Of a stretch of 64,000 nt of DNA, positions 1 through 9,299 are shown piece by piece. Position numbers and translations under genes: made by a program. Position 1 is the stretch's first letter; each line of letters opens with the position of its first letter. The notes under the pieces are model-generated. The model did not search any database and was not told where the DNA came from. It saw only the letters and a list, made by a program, of their open reading frames with translations. Origin of the DNA: Bradyrhizobium sp. Rc3b (lineage in GTDB: Bacteria; Pseudomonadota; Alphaproteobacteria; Rhizobiales; Xanthobacteraceae); the NCBI RefSeq assembly GCF_900114915.1, contig NZ_FOUS01000002.1:124001-188000 (forward strand). Reading direction: 5' to 3'.

Positions 1-527
1 GCCTCGATCAGGAACAGACTAGGTCGAAAGGCGGAGCGCCCCTGACCGAGGCAATGGCAGCGAGCTTCAGGCTGTGCCGGCGTTCCTTGGCCGGCCACAC
101 CTCGCACAAGGCGCATAGACGACCTGCTCAAGCTCAGCGAATTTCCTTGTCGCCGCGCCCGCAAGGACACGCTCTCTCGGATGGGCAACGCGGCTCCCTC
201 GACCGACACCGTTCTGAGTTCGCTCGCGGCTGATCATGCAATCTTGGGGCAATGTACGCGATCCAATTATCTGGTGATCAGCCCGGGCGCCCGCCCGGCC
301 GGCTCACGAGGTCATGGTCAGCCCCGGATGCCTCCGTGCCACTGGGCGGGCGAGCCGCTTCCGTGGGCGTCCCCGTCGACGCCCGCTGCCAGCTCGCCAA
401 TGCTCATGTTTCAATAGGGGTATCCCGGCGCGGTCTGCACGGGCCAGATCGACGCTCGTGGCCCCTTGCAGACAAGCGGCCAGTCTGAAAGATTTCCATC
501 CGACTCAGTAGTTGATTGGGGGCGGAC
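1..527. other. No recognisable gene
   Basis: About 530 bases before the first credible gene. Several short open frames exist on both strands, but none shows a recognisable domain, a convincing ribosome-binding site or protein-like composition. I see nothing I can support here. Confidence 0.5.
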
Positions 528-1163
528 ATGACAGAAGCGACTATCCTGGCGTTCGCAGTCGTCGCCTTCATTGGTATAGCGACGCCAGGACCGACGGTCC
601 TATTGGCGCTATCGAACGGATCGAGGTTCGGAGTTCGACGAGCAATTCCCGGAATGTGCGGGGCGGTGCTGTCAGACTTTGTCCTTATTGGAGCAGCCGC
701 TCTCGGCCTGGGGGCACTCCTGGCTGCGTCAGAGTTCTGGTTCAACGTCGTGAAGTGGATCGGTGTTGGCTATCTCGCGTTCCTCGGCCTTGTGCTGTTG
801 AGGTCTAGTGGTTCGGCAGCGGTTGCGTTGGATCGGACATCGCATTCAGCAGATGTTGCGGCGGCCGATATCTTAGCTCGCAGCTTCTTTGTCGCTGCAA
901 CGAATCCAAAGGGCTATCTATTCTTCTCGGCGTTCCTCCCGCAATTCATTGACTTGGCCAGGCCACAATTCGTCCAATACGTGACGCTGGCAATCGTGTT
1001 CGCGACGATCGACTTCGTCGTCATGTTCGCCTACGCCAGCTTCGGCTCTCGAGTAGCGAAATTCCTGCGCTCCACTGCATCGATCTGGCTGGATCGCCTT
1101 TGCGGCGGAGTATTTCTCGCCCTCGCTGGAGCCATGGCGGTCTATCGACGCGCCACGAACTGA
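528..1163 (+). CDS. LysE/RhtB-family exporter
   Basis: Predicted inner-membrane amino-acid exporter of 211 residues, the normal length for the LysE/RhtB family. That family exports amino acids, homoserine or related small molecules, and the substrate cannot be read here. Seen: a first hydrophobic helix running into the family motif TPGPTVLLALSNGSRFG (residues 19-35), several further membrane helices, and the internal ATNPKGYLFFSAFLPQF segment typical of the second half. I start at ATG 528 because it follows a purine-rich GGGGGCGG; an in-frame TTG 12 bases upstream is less likely. It stands alone, with a broken ABC ATPase gene beginning about 40 bases downstream on the same strand. An alternative name is threonine/homoserine efflux protein. 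Confidence 0.9.
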   Translation: MTEATILAFAVVAFIGIATPGPTVLLALSNGSRFGVRRAIPGMCGAVLSDFVLIGAAALGLGALLAASEFWFNVVKWIGVGYLAFLGLVLLRSSGSAAVALDRTSHSADVAAADILARSFFVAATNPKGYLFFSAFLPQFIDLARPQFVQYVTLAIVFATIDFVVMFAYASFGSRVAKFLRSTASIWLDRLCGGVFLALAGAMAVYRRATN

Positions 1164-1202
1164 GATGGTGTCTCTTTCTGGCCCACTCTTACAACTCGCT
1201 AG

Positions 1203-1963
<761 letters not shown>

Positions 1964-1989
<26 letters not shown>

Positions 1990-2968
1990 AGTTCTTCGCG
2001 TCGAGGGATTGCGCGTTCATTATTCTCTCGCCGGCCTCGGGTCCGGAAAGAGAGGAATTGTTCGCGCCGTCAACGGGGTGTCGTTCACGATCGGTGCCGG
2101 CGAGACGCTCGGACTCGTGGGCGAGAGCGGCAGTGGAAAATCGACCGTGGGCCAGGCCATCCTCCGATTGATACCGATGGTCGAAGGACGCGTCGTCTTC
2201 GAGGGCAGCGATATTACGCATCGCTCCTTCCGGCAGATGAAGCCACTGCGCCGGCGGATGCAGATCATCTATCAGGATCCGTTCGGCTCTCTGAGCCCGC
2301 GGCTGCGCGTGAATGATATCGTCGGCGAACCGCTTGCCATTCACGGGCTTTGCAAGGGGCAGTCCGAGCGCAAAAAGCGTGTTGATGAGCTGCTTGACCT
2401 CGTCGGACTGACCCCCGCAATTGGCGCGAGACTTCCGCACGAATTTTCCGGAGGATAGCGGCAGCGGATCAGCATCGCGCGGGCTCTGGCGCTCTCTCCC
2501 CGGTTGCTGGTTTGCGACGAGCCCGTGTCTGCGCTTGACGTTTCGATCCAGGCGCAGATCGCGAACCTCTTCGTGGATCTCAAGCGGCAGATGGGCCTGT
2601 CATATCTTTTCATCGCTCATGATCTTGCGATCGTCCGTCAAGTCTGTGACCGCGGCGCCGTGATGTATCTCGGACGGATTGTAGAGCTTGCCCCGCGCGA
2701 TCAGCTCTACAGCCGGCCGCTTCATCCCTACACGCGCGCCTTGCTGAAAGCCGTTCCGATCGCCAACGTTGATGAACGGCGCGACGACGGCTCCGAACTG
2801 CTGACTGGCGAGCCACCAAGCGTTCTGAAACCGCCATCCGGCTGCGCCTTTCGTACGCGATGTCCGTCGGCAATGGACGTTTGTTCGAAGTTGATCCCGC
2901 CCCTTCGACCCGTGGGACAAGGCATGGTTGCTAGTCATCTGGATCTAGATTCAGACAAAGAGCCCTAA
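1964..2968 (+). pseudogene. DppF/OppF-like peptide ABC ATPase with amber stop in the ABC signature
   Basis: Second ATPase of a peptide ABC importer, otherwise full length at about 334 codons. Walker A (GESGSGKSTVG), the Q-loop (IIYQDPFGSLSPRL), Walker B ([19 protein letters not shown]), the switch His ([29 protein letters not shown]) and the C-terminal oligopeptide-type tail with paired Cys are all readable in one frame. A TAG at 2456-2458 interrupts the signature [15 protein letters not shown] exactly where the family has Gln, so a single CAG to TAG change explains it. I start at TTG 1964 (CGGAGAG 7 bases upstream), overlapping the preceding remnant. The permease and binding-protein genes are not in the window. 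Probably a recent pseudogene; suppression cannot be excluded. Confidence 0.88.
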
Positions 2969-3081
2969 GCAAAGATCACCTCGCAGCTGCAGCAGTTCAC
3001 GGATCACCCAGGGGTCGAAATGCAATCGAGCGGTTCATATGGAAGAGGTTGGATGCAACGCGAAATCGAATGCCGCTCACC

Positions 3082-4134
3082 TCATCGACCGGGGATCAAC
3101 GTCTCGATCCGATAGAGACTGTTCTTCGCGGTCATATAGAGAAACGTTCGGCCGTCACGAGTGGCAAGCGCGACGTTAGACACCGCGGGTTCGTCAGGCA
3201 CGGGAATGTATGCGATCTCCTCGCCGCTCGCTGCGTAGACACGCACGCCGCGACGACTCGCCGCTGATACCGCAGCGTAGACATTTCCCCGTGCATCGAC
3301 GGTAATGCCATCAGGGCCGATCTCACTGCCGTAGTCAGCAAGAACGCGTTGATTGCTGGCCGTCCCGTCCGCGGCCAAGTCATATGCCAATAGTCGCATG
3401 TTGCCGTTCCGCTGCGGGACCTTGTCGATGCGAAAGTCGGACACTAAAGAATCGAGCTCGGCAACGTACAGGGTCTTTTGATTGGGCGAAATCACAATAC
3501 CATTCGGCCTGGCAACATCGGCAAGGATGAGATGGACGGAGCCGTCCGTGTCGAGGCGGTAGACTCCCTGGATCGGCTGCTCGACCGGTTCATGACCAAA
3601 ATAGCGGGGATCCGTAAAGTAGATACGACCCTGATCGTCGATATCGAGGTCGTTCGGTGCATTGAAAGGGCGTCCTTTATAGAGCGCCGCGATTATCGTT
3701 GTTCGGCCGGTCTTGCTGTCCGTGCGAACGATAGAACGGCCTCCAAAATCGGCGCCTTGCGCGACGATCATTCGTCCTTCGCGATCAAATTTGATCCCAG
3801 CGGCCATGCCACTTGGTGAACGGAAGATGGAGGTCTTGTTAGTGGCAGGATCGAAGACCCAAATATTCCCGGCATCCATCCCGGTCGCGAACGTCATGGT
3901 TATGTCGCAGAAATAAATCCTACGGTCGGGGCCGACCGCAGGACCTTCAGTCCAGAACCCTCCGTCGAATAGTTTTTCCAGCCTGGCGCCTGACGCCACG
4001 ATCGGACCGGGGACCTGGATCGGCGCCGCCGTTTGGCCGGCAGCCGTCGTGATTCCGATCATAGTTGCTATGGTCGCGGCGGCAATGAAGCGCCAAGCGC
4101 TCCGTGATTTCTCCAAACTCGTTGGCGATGTCAT
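3082..4134 (-). CDS. SMP-30/gluconolactonase-family secreted protein
   Basis: Six-bladed beta-propeller lactonase-like protein of the SMP-30/gluconolactonase/LRE family, about 350 residues. Metal-site residues typical of the family are visible: Glu in WTEGPAVGPDRRIYFCD, Asn in NAPNDLDIDDQGRIYFTDP, and Asp in EIGPDGITVDARGNVYAA. The N-terminus has a hydrophobic export signal (WRFIAAATIATMIGITTAAGQ), so it should be periplasmic. I choose ATG 4134 because GGAG lies just upstream and it leaves a normal signal peptide. The frame stays open to 4215, where an ATG overlaps the stop of the upstream EthD gene as ATGA, so that start is also possible. It shares an operon with EthD and MHS transporter genes, which suggests uptake and hydrolysis of a lactone intermediate; the substrate is unknown. 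Confidence 0.85.
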   Translation of the reverse strand: MTSPTSLEKSRSAWRFIAAATIATMIGITTAAGQTAAPIQVPGPIVASGARLEKLFDGGFWTEGPAVGPDRRIYFCDITMTFATGMDAGNIWVFDPATNKTSIFRSPSGMAAGIKFDREGRMIVAQGADFGGRSIVRTDSKTGRTTIIAALYKGRPFNAPNDLDIDDQGRIYFTDPRYFGHEPVEQPIQGVYRLDTDGSVHLILADVARPNGIVISPNQKTLYVAELDSLVSDFRIDKVPQRNGNMRLLAYDLAADGTASNQRVLADYGSEIGPDGITVDARGNVYAAVSAASRRGVRVYAASGEEIAYIPVPDEPAVSNVALATRDGRTFLYMTAKNSLYRIETLIPGR

Positions 4135-4211
4135 CCGTTTCTCCATGACTCGATCGGCGAGGACGGTTAAGCCGACTTTGACCTTAAGGCCCAAAGCTCT
4201 GCGAGAGATGC

Positions 4212-4949
4212 TCATTCAGGAAGGATTACACGGGGGTCGACAAGACACGCAATTTCGCGGCTCAAATCGAAGACGTCAGATGCATCGTCACGAATTCTCC
4301 TCGTGTAACCCGACGCATTGAAGGCCGCATTCGCTGCCTCCGATGAATCAAACCAGAATTCCGAGGCACCATCGAAATCCTCATGGGCAGGGACCACTCC
4401 GCCCGCCAAATATCGCGTGGCGTCTGGAATTGTGTGATCCTGGCGATAGCCACGAAGTCCCCGTGTGAAGTCTTCCTGAGCCAGCACGATGTCCCTGTGC
4501 GCCGTGCGCCAGCGATTGCTGAAATCCTGCGGCGACAGCCCGGCACGCCGGCGGTGAAAGATGAACACTTTCACGGCGCCAGCCCCTGGAAGGACCACGT
4601 GCTCGAGTGTCTTGAGAACGACAACGCGGCCCCGATCTAGGAAAGCCTCCTCATCGGGGATCACGCGCTCCCGAAATACCGGCATCTCGGGAAAGGACGG
4701 GCCACCCTCGGTGCCGGGACGAACGTAGACCTGCGCCACCCCGTCATAGGGGAACGGCAATTCGCCCAGGAGACCCGAACCAATTAGATGGTTCTGCACG
4801 TAACCGCTGCGCAACCGAGGCCATTCCGGGATCGACTTGAGGACCGCTGCGTGGACCTCGAACCAATGCTTGCCGAATTGCTCCTGGCTGATCATCGGAT
4901 TACGTTTCAGCAGATACAATGGCCTCTGCCGCAGTTCGGATGATGTCAT
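4212..4949 (-). CDS. EthD-domain protein, two tandem domains
   Basis: 245-residue cytosolic protein made of two ferredoxin-like EthD units: the first about residues 10-110 (LYLLKRNPMISQEQFGKHW..VHAAVLKS) and the second about 125-235 (VKVFIFHRRRAGLSPQDFSNRW..HRDIVLAQ). EthD-fold proteins act as small dimeric alpha-beta barrels in degradative pathways and some are lactone-modifying or monooxygenase-like enzymes. The reaction here cannot be inferred. The start ATG 4949 follows GGAGAAAAACG. Its stop overlaps the earliest possible start of the SMP-30 gene, and the MHS transporter gene lies just upstream on the same strand, so the three are probably co-transcribed. Confidence 0.8.
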   Translation of the reverse strand: MTSSELRQRPLYLLKRNPMISQEQFGKHWFEVHAAVLKSIPEWPRLRSGYVQNHLIGSGLLGELPFPYDGVAQVYVRPGTEGGPSFPEMPVFRERVIPDEEAFLDRGRVVVLKTLEHVVLPGAGAVKVFIFHRRRAGLSPQDFSNRWRTAHRDIVLAQEDFTRGLRGYRQDHTIPDATRYLAGGVVPAHEDFDGASEFWFDSSEAANAAFNASGYTRRIRDDASDVFDLSREIACLVDPRVILPE

Positions 4950-4995
4950 CGTTTTTCTCCTGGTGAAGCGGATATCGGAAGCGCGTCAACCGGCG

Positions 4996-6360
4996 TCAGT
5001 GCGAGATGTCGGCCTGGCGTGTTTCTGGGGACAGGACGACGCAAAGCATCGAGACGAGGCAGAACACTGCCAGGAAGGCACCAACTCCGATGGCGCTCGT
5101 TCCCCCGGTAGAGGCGAAGATCCACGTCACGATCAGCGGGGTTAGGCCAGCGCCGAGGGTCGAGCCAAGCTGATAGCCGATGGAGGCGCCAGTGTAGCGG
5201 GTCTTGGTGCTAAACTTCTCACTCAGGAAGGCGCCCATGGGTCCATAGAGCAGGCCTGCTGCGAACGAACCCAAGAGCCAGAAGGCGAGGACAGTCAGGA
5301 TCGGGTCACCCGTCGACACCAGGAGGAAGTTGGGGCCAATCAGCATAATCGAAAGCAAAAAGCCCGTGATTAACACTGGCCTGCGTCCATACTTGTCGCT
5401 GAGATGAGCGCAGACCGGGAACCACACGAGGTTGACACCGTTTGCGAACGCGAGCGCGAACAGCGCGATGCTCGAGTCCAATCCCAGATTCCGGATATAG
5501 GTCTGTGTGAAGGTTGCCCCAACGATGAAGACGGCAAGCGGTCCTGCTGCCGTGACGACAGCGAGAATAACGGCCTTCCACTCAAAGCGCAGCAGATGGG
5601 CGAGGGGAAATCGGCTCATTTCACCTTCGCGCTTCAAAGCCTCGAGGAAAAGCGGTGACTCGCTGATCCGGTTTCTGATGTAAACGCCGATGACCAGCAA
5701 TAGAGCGCTGAAGAGGAAAGGCACGCGCCATCCCCATTGCAGAAACTGGTCCTCGGGTAGCAGTCTGACCAGTCCGAAGGCGAGCGCGGAGAGCAGCGTC
5801 CCCGTCGGCGCGCCGATGTGGATGAGCGATGCGAAAAAGCCCCGTCTCTTCTGATCGCCGTGTTCGATGGCCATCATCAATGCCCCACCGTACTCGCCGC
5901 CCACCGCGAGGCCTTGGATGATGCGCATGAGCAGCAATAGCGCAGGAGCCACCCAGCCAATAGTCTGGGGCGTTGGCAGAAGACCCACCAATGTCGAAGC
6001 GATGCCCATCATCCACATTGTGATGACGAGCATGCTCTTACGCCCGAGTCGGTCGCCGAAGTGGCCAAAGATGATGCCGCCCAAGGGTCGAGCCAAATAC
6101 CCAGCGGCAAACGTCGCGTAGGCAGCAACCGTGCTCATCAGCGGCGAGAGGTTGCCAAAGAAGACCGGCCCGAACACGAGCGCGGAAGCAGTGCTGTACA
6201 AAAGGAAGTCGTAGAACTCAATTGCACATCCGAGGTAGCCGGAGATGATGACGCGCCTCACCTCGCGGCGATCCGAATTTTCATGGCGTGTGTCGTCCGA
6301 GACTGCCGCCACGGCAGCCGTCCCGGCGATAGAGTAGGTATTCGCTTCCTGAAGCATCAT
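4996..6360 (-). CDS. MFS transporter, metabolite:H+ symporter (MHS) type
   Basis: Twelve-helix inner-membrane carrier of about 454 residues in the MHS branch (ShiA/ProP/KgtP relatives). Seen: the N-terminal motif GCAIEFYDFLLYSTASALVF, the loop motif GHFGDRLGRKSMLV between helices 2 and 3, the GLAVGGEYGGALMM segment in helix 4, and the second-half loop HLSDKYGRRPVLI. The start is ATG 6360, with GAGGGA upstream; the frame is open to 6477 but the extra residues are not transporter-like. First gene of the operon with EthD and SMP-30, so it probably imports the organic acid those enzymes process. Members move shikimate, 2-oxoglutarate, citrate, betaine and similar solutes; the substrate cannot be read from sequence. 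Confidence 0.9.
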   Translation of the reverse strand: MMLQEANTYSIAGTAAVAAVSDDTRHENSDRREVRRVIISGYLGCAIEFYDFLLYSTASALVFGPVFFGNLSPLMSTVAAYATFAAGYLARPLGGIIFGHFGDRLGRKSMLVITMWMMGIASTLVGLLPTPQTIGWVAPALLLLMRIIQGLAVGGEYGGALMMAIEHGDQKRRGFFASLIHIGAPTGTLLSALAFGLVRLLPEDQFLQWGWRVPFLFSALLLVIGVYIRNRISESPLFLEALKREGEMSRFPLAHLLRFEWKAVILAVVTAAGPLAVFIVGATFTQTYIRNLGLDSSIALFALAFANGVNLVWFPVCAHLSDKYGRRPVLITGFLLSIMLIGPNFLLVSTGDPILTVLAFWLLGSFAAGLLYGPMGAFLSEKFSTKTRYTGASIGYQLGSTLGAGLTPLIVTWIFASTGGTSAIGVGAFLAVFCLVSMLCVVLSPETRQADISH

Positions 6361-6556
6361 GGACGTTCCCTCGTCGTTGTTCTGCTTTCGCTTGGACGGC
6401 AGGTCGATATTCTTTGCTACTGTCCGCACGTAAGTACCCAGCTTGGATATAGACCGCTGTGATGCAGGAATGGACACGGCAGCAGCTTGCGGCGCCCGTT
6501 GGCGAACAGGGCCGGGAATCGCTGGAAATCAACAGTTCTCGAGGCTCTTGCGGGCC

Positions 6557-7048
6557 TCAGGCTTTCACCTGATGTCCGGTCAAGACAAATCGACCGGGCC
6601 ATTGATCTTCGATCTCGGAAATGCGCCGCATGATGCGCCAGCGGCCATCAGGATCTCGCCTCAGCGTATCCAGATATCGCCCCATCCCCCAGATGAACGA
6701 CGGTTCGCCGTCGCGCGGATCGAAGCGGAACATGTAGCTCACGACATCTGCGGTGTCGCCGTGCAATTCGATCAGGCTGTTGAGGACGAGGTGCTTATGA
6801 AAAATTTCTGGAGCGTGCGAATGGCGGCTGGCGAAATCACTGGTGCCAGCAACGCCTTCCCATCGGTTGACCGAGCCATCCGGTCGCCTCGTCTCGCGCA
6901 CCGCGTCAGCCGTGAAGCAATCCATCAACCGGTCGAAGTCACCGTAGTCGAGGGCGTGACCGTACTGCTTCAGGGTGTCGAGTATCGCGTTTCGATCCTC
7001 CAAAGCCTGGACACGCGTCTTGAGCGTCGCAAGATCGTCTTGAGACAT
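6557..7048 (-). CDS. SnoaL-like (NTF2-fold) protein
   Basis: 163-residue protein with a SnoaL/NTF2-like cone fold. After a short helical N-terminus (LATLKTRVQALEDRNAILDTLKQYGHALDYGDFDRLMDCF, typical of the family) it continues with alternating strands and ends in a Trp-rich strand (PDGRWRIMRRISEIEDQW). Such proteins serve as dehydratases, isomerases or ring-hydroxylating beta-subunit-like enzymes in catabolic pathways, so the fold is clear but the reaction is not. The start ATG 7048 has GGGG upstream. About 200 bases separate it from the MHS transporter on the same strand; it may be the leader gene of that cassette. A second SnoaL-like gene lies at 26427-26927. Confidence 0.82.
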   Translation of the reverse strand: MSQDDLATLKTRVQALEDRNAILDTLKQYGHALDYGDFDRLMDCFTADAVRETRRPDGSVNRWEGVAGTSDFASRHSHAPEIFHKHLVLNSLIELHGDTADVVSYMFRFDPRDGEPSFIWGMGRYLDTLRRDPDGRWRIMRRISEIEDQWPGRFVLTGHQVKA

Positions 7049-7424
7049 TTCCCCACTCCAAGTTTATTGTTGCGACACGGACCCTTAGCAATAGCTCTTG
7101 GTCCGTCGTTCGAGAGCACAGCAGCCCACCGCAGGAGACGCAACAATGGAATTGTCCGTTTTGGACTTTTCAGCGAGGCACGATGGACAAGAGACCTCGG
7201 GCCGATCCGCATCGTCGAACGTCTCGCGCCAAACGCCGGGACGCCCTTCGATCGGTCAGTTCTGGGACGCCTTTCTGGTTGGTGAGATGTTAGGGGAGGG
7301 GCGACGACGAAGCCGTCCTCCCGAGGTTAGCTATACGACCGCGATGCGATATCTCGTTTGATGGTTCGCGAATGGAAGTCATCGAGCCAAGTCCGCCAAC
7401 ATCGCGTCGGACCGGACACGGCGA
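7049..7424. other. Intergenic, no gene seen
   Basis: About 375 bases between the start of the SnoaL-like gene and the end of the next minus-strand gene. Only short open frames without family resemblance are present. It must hold the promoter of the SnoaL-like gene, but no clear -35/-10 pair or operator was identified. Confidence 0.45.
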
Positions 7425-9146
7425 TCATGATCGCTTGACGTTGGTCAGATGCCGCTCCCGCTTGAGGATCGCGGTGATGCGGTGCTGCGCATCGCTCAGA
7501 GCCGCTGGGTCGGATTTGCGACCAGTCAGTGCGTCATGCACCTCCTCACCAATGATCGTTTCGACGGCGATGTAGCCCGGCACGGCGGGACGTTGCCAAG
7601 CCTGAAGCTGCCCGCGCCGAGCCATCTGATCAATGGCGCGCACGATCGGGGAGCCCGCGGTCGTGTCGGGATTGGCGGCCATGCTGAAGCGTGGCAGGAC
7701 AGGGAAGCCATTGTCGATCTGGCTCTGGATCGATTCGCGTGAGGTCATCCTGCCAATCGCGGCCGCGGCGGCCTCGACGCGGTCGGGCGGCAGATTGGCC
7801 GGGATCGCCAGCAAGAAGCCGCCGAGCGGCGTGACATTGCCGCCGCGTGGCCCCGCGGGCTGAGGCAGGTAGCGCACGCGGCGCTTGACTCGCGAGCGCA
7901 CGTCCGCCTCGAAGCGCACCGCGCGCATGGACCAAGCATAGGCCATCGCCGCACGACCGGTCAGGAACAGCTCGACAGAAGGATCCCAACTGAGATCCAA
8001 CACGTTCGGCGGCGAAATGGTGCAAAGCCGGTGCATATAGTCGAGCGCCGCGCGCGCTGCGTCACTCTGCAGGGACGGCATCAGTTCAGCGGCGCTCCAG
8101 TCGATCGCCCGGTGTGAGGCGGGACCACGTGGCCCCTCCAGCACGGCGCCGCCACAGCAGCCGACCAGGGACATGAAGCTGGACGCGATCGGCATGCCGC
8201 GGACGCCGTTCCAGGTGATGCCGAAACGGCCTTCAGCGGGCGCGTGCAGCTTCCGCCCCGCCGCGATCACCTCGTCGAAATTCCGGGGGAAATTGAGCGA
8301 TTTCTCGGCGAACAGATCGGTGCGTGCGGCGAACAGCTCGATCGAAGAGACGATCGGCACACCGTACTGGCGGCTGGCCCATCGCCCGGTGGCCCAGACT
8401 GACGGATCGAAATCCAGCGAATCGATGCCGACATTCAACAGATGCGCATCCAGGCATTGCACCCGTCCGCTCTCGGCGAAGGAGCCGAGCCAGGGTGCAT
8501 TCAGGGTGATGACGTCGTATTCGGAGACCGGACTCTGTGCATTGGCCACGGCGCACTCATACATGTCGTCCAGCTTCAGCAGATCGAAGTCGCGGCGAGA
8601 TGCCAGGTTGTTGCGCCAATCGGCCCAGAGGTCGCGCATCGCAGCGAAGAAGGCATCGTCCTGCAGCAGGAAGCGTAGAGTCCGGCCGCTGTCGATCGTA
8701 CGCCGCATGATGCTAGGGGGCGGCGCGAGAAAGGTGTCGATGCGGTTGACGCCAAAGCTGAAATCCTCGTCGCTCTCGGCGCTCGACCGCACGCCGACGG
8801 TTTGCGCCAAAACGGATTTGATGTGCCGGGCATAGCCGGTGAAGGCGGCCATCATCGGCTCGCCGGGATGCAGTGTGAAGCTCTTGCCCGTGCGCGTGCG
8901 TGGCAGCCGAATGATCCAGCCGCTCGCGATCAGCTCATTGATCCGGCGCAGCGCCGTCGCGTGAGGCACGCTGGAGACCTGGGCCAGTGCGGAGACTGTC
9001 AGGATTTCGCCGCGCAGCTGTGCGGTCACCAGGCTGGTGGCGATGGCCCAGGTCGGATCCTGCTGCGCCACAGGGAATAGCTCGTCGAACGGCTCGTGCA
9101 GCCGGTCGAGGAAACCGATGACTCTCAGCAGTTCTCCTTCGTTCAT
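7425..9146 (-). CDS. Winged-HTH regulator fused to a solute-binding-protein domain
   Basis: 573-residue protein with an unusual layout. Residues about 1-110 form a winged-helix DNA-binding region (LTVSALAQVSSVPHATALRRINELIASGWIIRLP, MarR/IclR-like). Residues about 130-560 read as an ABC-importer family 1 solute-binding protein (YDVITLNAPWLGSFAESGRV; YGVPIVSSIELFAARTDLF; NFDEVIAAGRKL; GRAAMAYAWSMRAV; LGGFLLAIPANLP). There is no signal peptide, so the binding domain should be cytosolic and act as a ligand sensor. I start at ATG 9146; the frame runs on to 9527 but that would overlap the divergent GMC gene. It faces the GMC oxidoreductase gene across about 150 bases containing a 9-bp-arm palindrome, so it probably regulates itself and that gene. 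No transporter genes accompany it. Confidence 0.8.
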   Translation of the reverse strand: MNEGELLRVIGFLDRLHEPFDELFPVAQQDPTWAIATSLVTAQLRGEILTVSALAQVSSVPHATALRRINELIASGWIIRLPRTRTGKSFTLHPGEPMMAAFTGYARHIKSVLAQTVGVRSSAESDEDFSFGVNRIDTFLAPPPSIMRRTIDSGRTLRFLLQDDAFFAAMRDLWADWRNNLASRRDFDLLKLDDMYECAVANAQSPVSEYDVITLNAPWLGSFAESGRVQCLDAHLLNVGIDSLDFDPSVWATGRWASRQYGVPIVSSIELFAARTDLFAEKSLNFPRNFDEVIAAGRKLHAPAEGRFGITWNGVRGMPIASSFMSLVGCCGGAVLEGPRGPASHRAIDWSAAELMPSLQSDAARAALDYMHRLCTISPPNVLDLSWDPSVELFLTGRAAMAYAWSMRAVRFEADVRSRVKRRVRYLPQPAGPRGGNVTPLGGFLLAIPANLPPDRVEAAAAAIGRMTSRESIQSQIDNGFPVLPRFSMAANPDTTAGSPIVRAIDQMARRGQLQAWQRPAVPGYIAVETIIGEEVHDALTGRKSDPAALSDAQHRITAILKRERHLTNVKRS

Positions 9147-9157
9147 GCCGGAGAATA

Positions 9158-9189
9158 TCCATACTGAACATATTTCTATCCAGTATGGA
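9158..9189. promoter_or_regulatory. Palindromic operator candidate between HTH-SBP regulator and GMC gene
   Basis: Perfect inverted repeat with 9-base arms, TCCATACTG at 9158-9166 and CAGTATGGA at 9181-9189, separated by 14 A/T-rich bases. It lies 11 bases upstream of the regulator's start codon and about 110 bases upstream of the GMC start. The geometry fits a dimeric winged-helix regulator bound over the divergent promoters. Binding is inferred. Confidence 0.6.
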
Positions 9190-9299
9190 CTAATTCTTGT
9201 TTGCCGCAAGCCGGTGCGAAGTGGACTGTGGTCTTTCCGGGAAGAGGGAGGACAGTTCATGGCGGATCGGGGGGAGCTGGCGGCTCGCGGGTATCCGGC

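Noticed and set aside
2456..2458. TAG codons read as pyrrolysine or selenocysteine-like recoding
   Set aside because: No pyl or sel genes in the window, the affected residue is a conserved Gln in dppF, and different stop types (TAG, TAA) occur; plain nonsense mutation is simpler.
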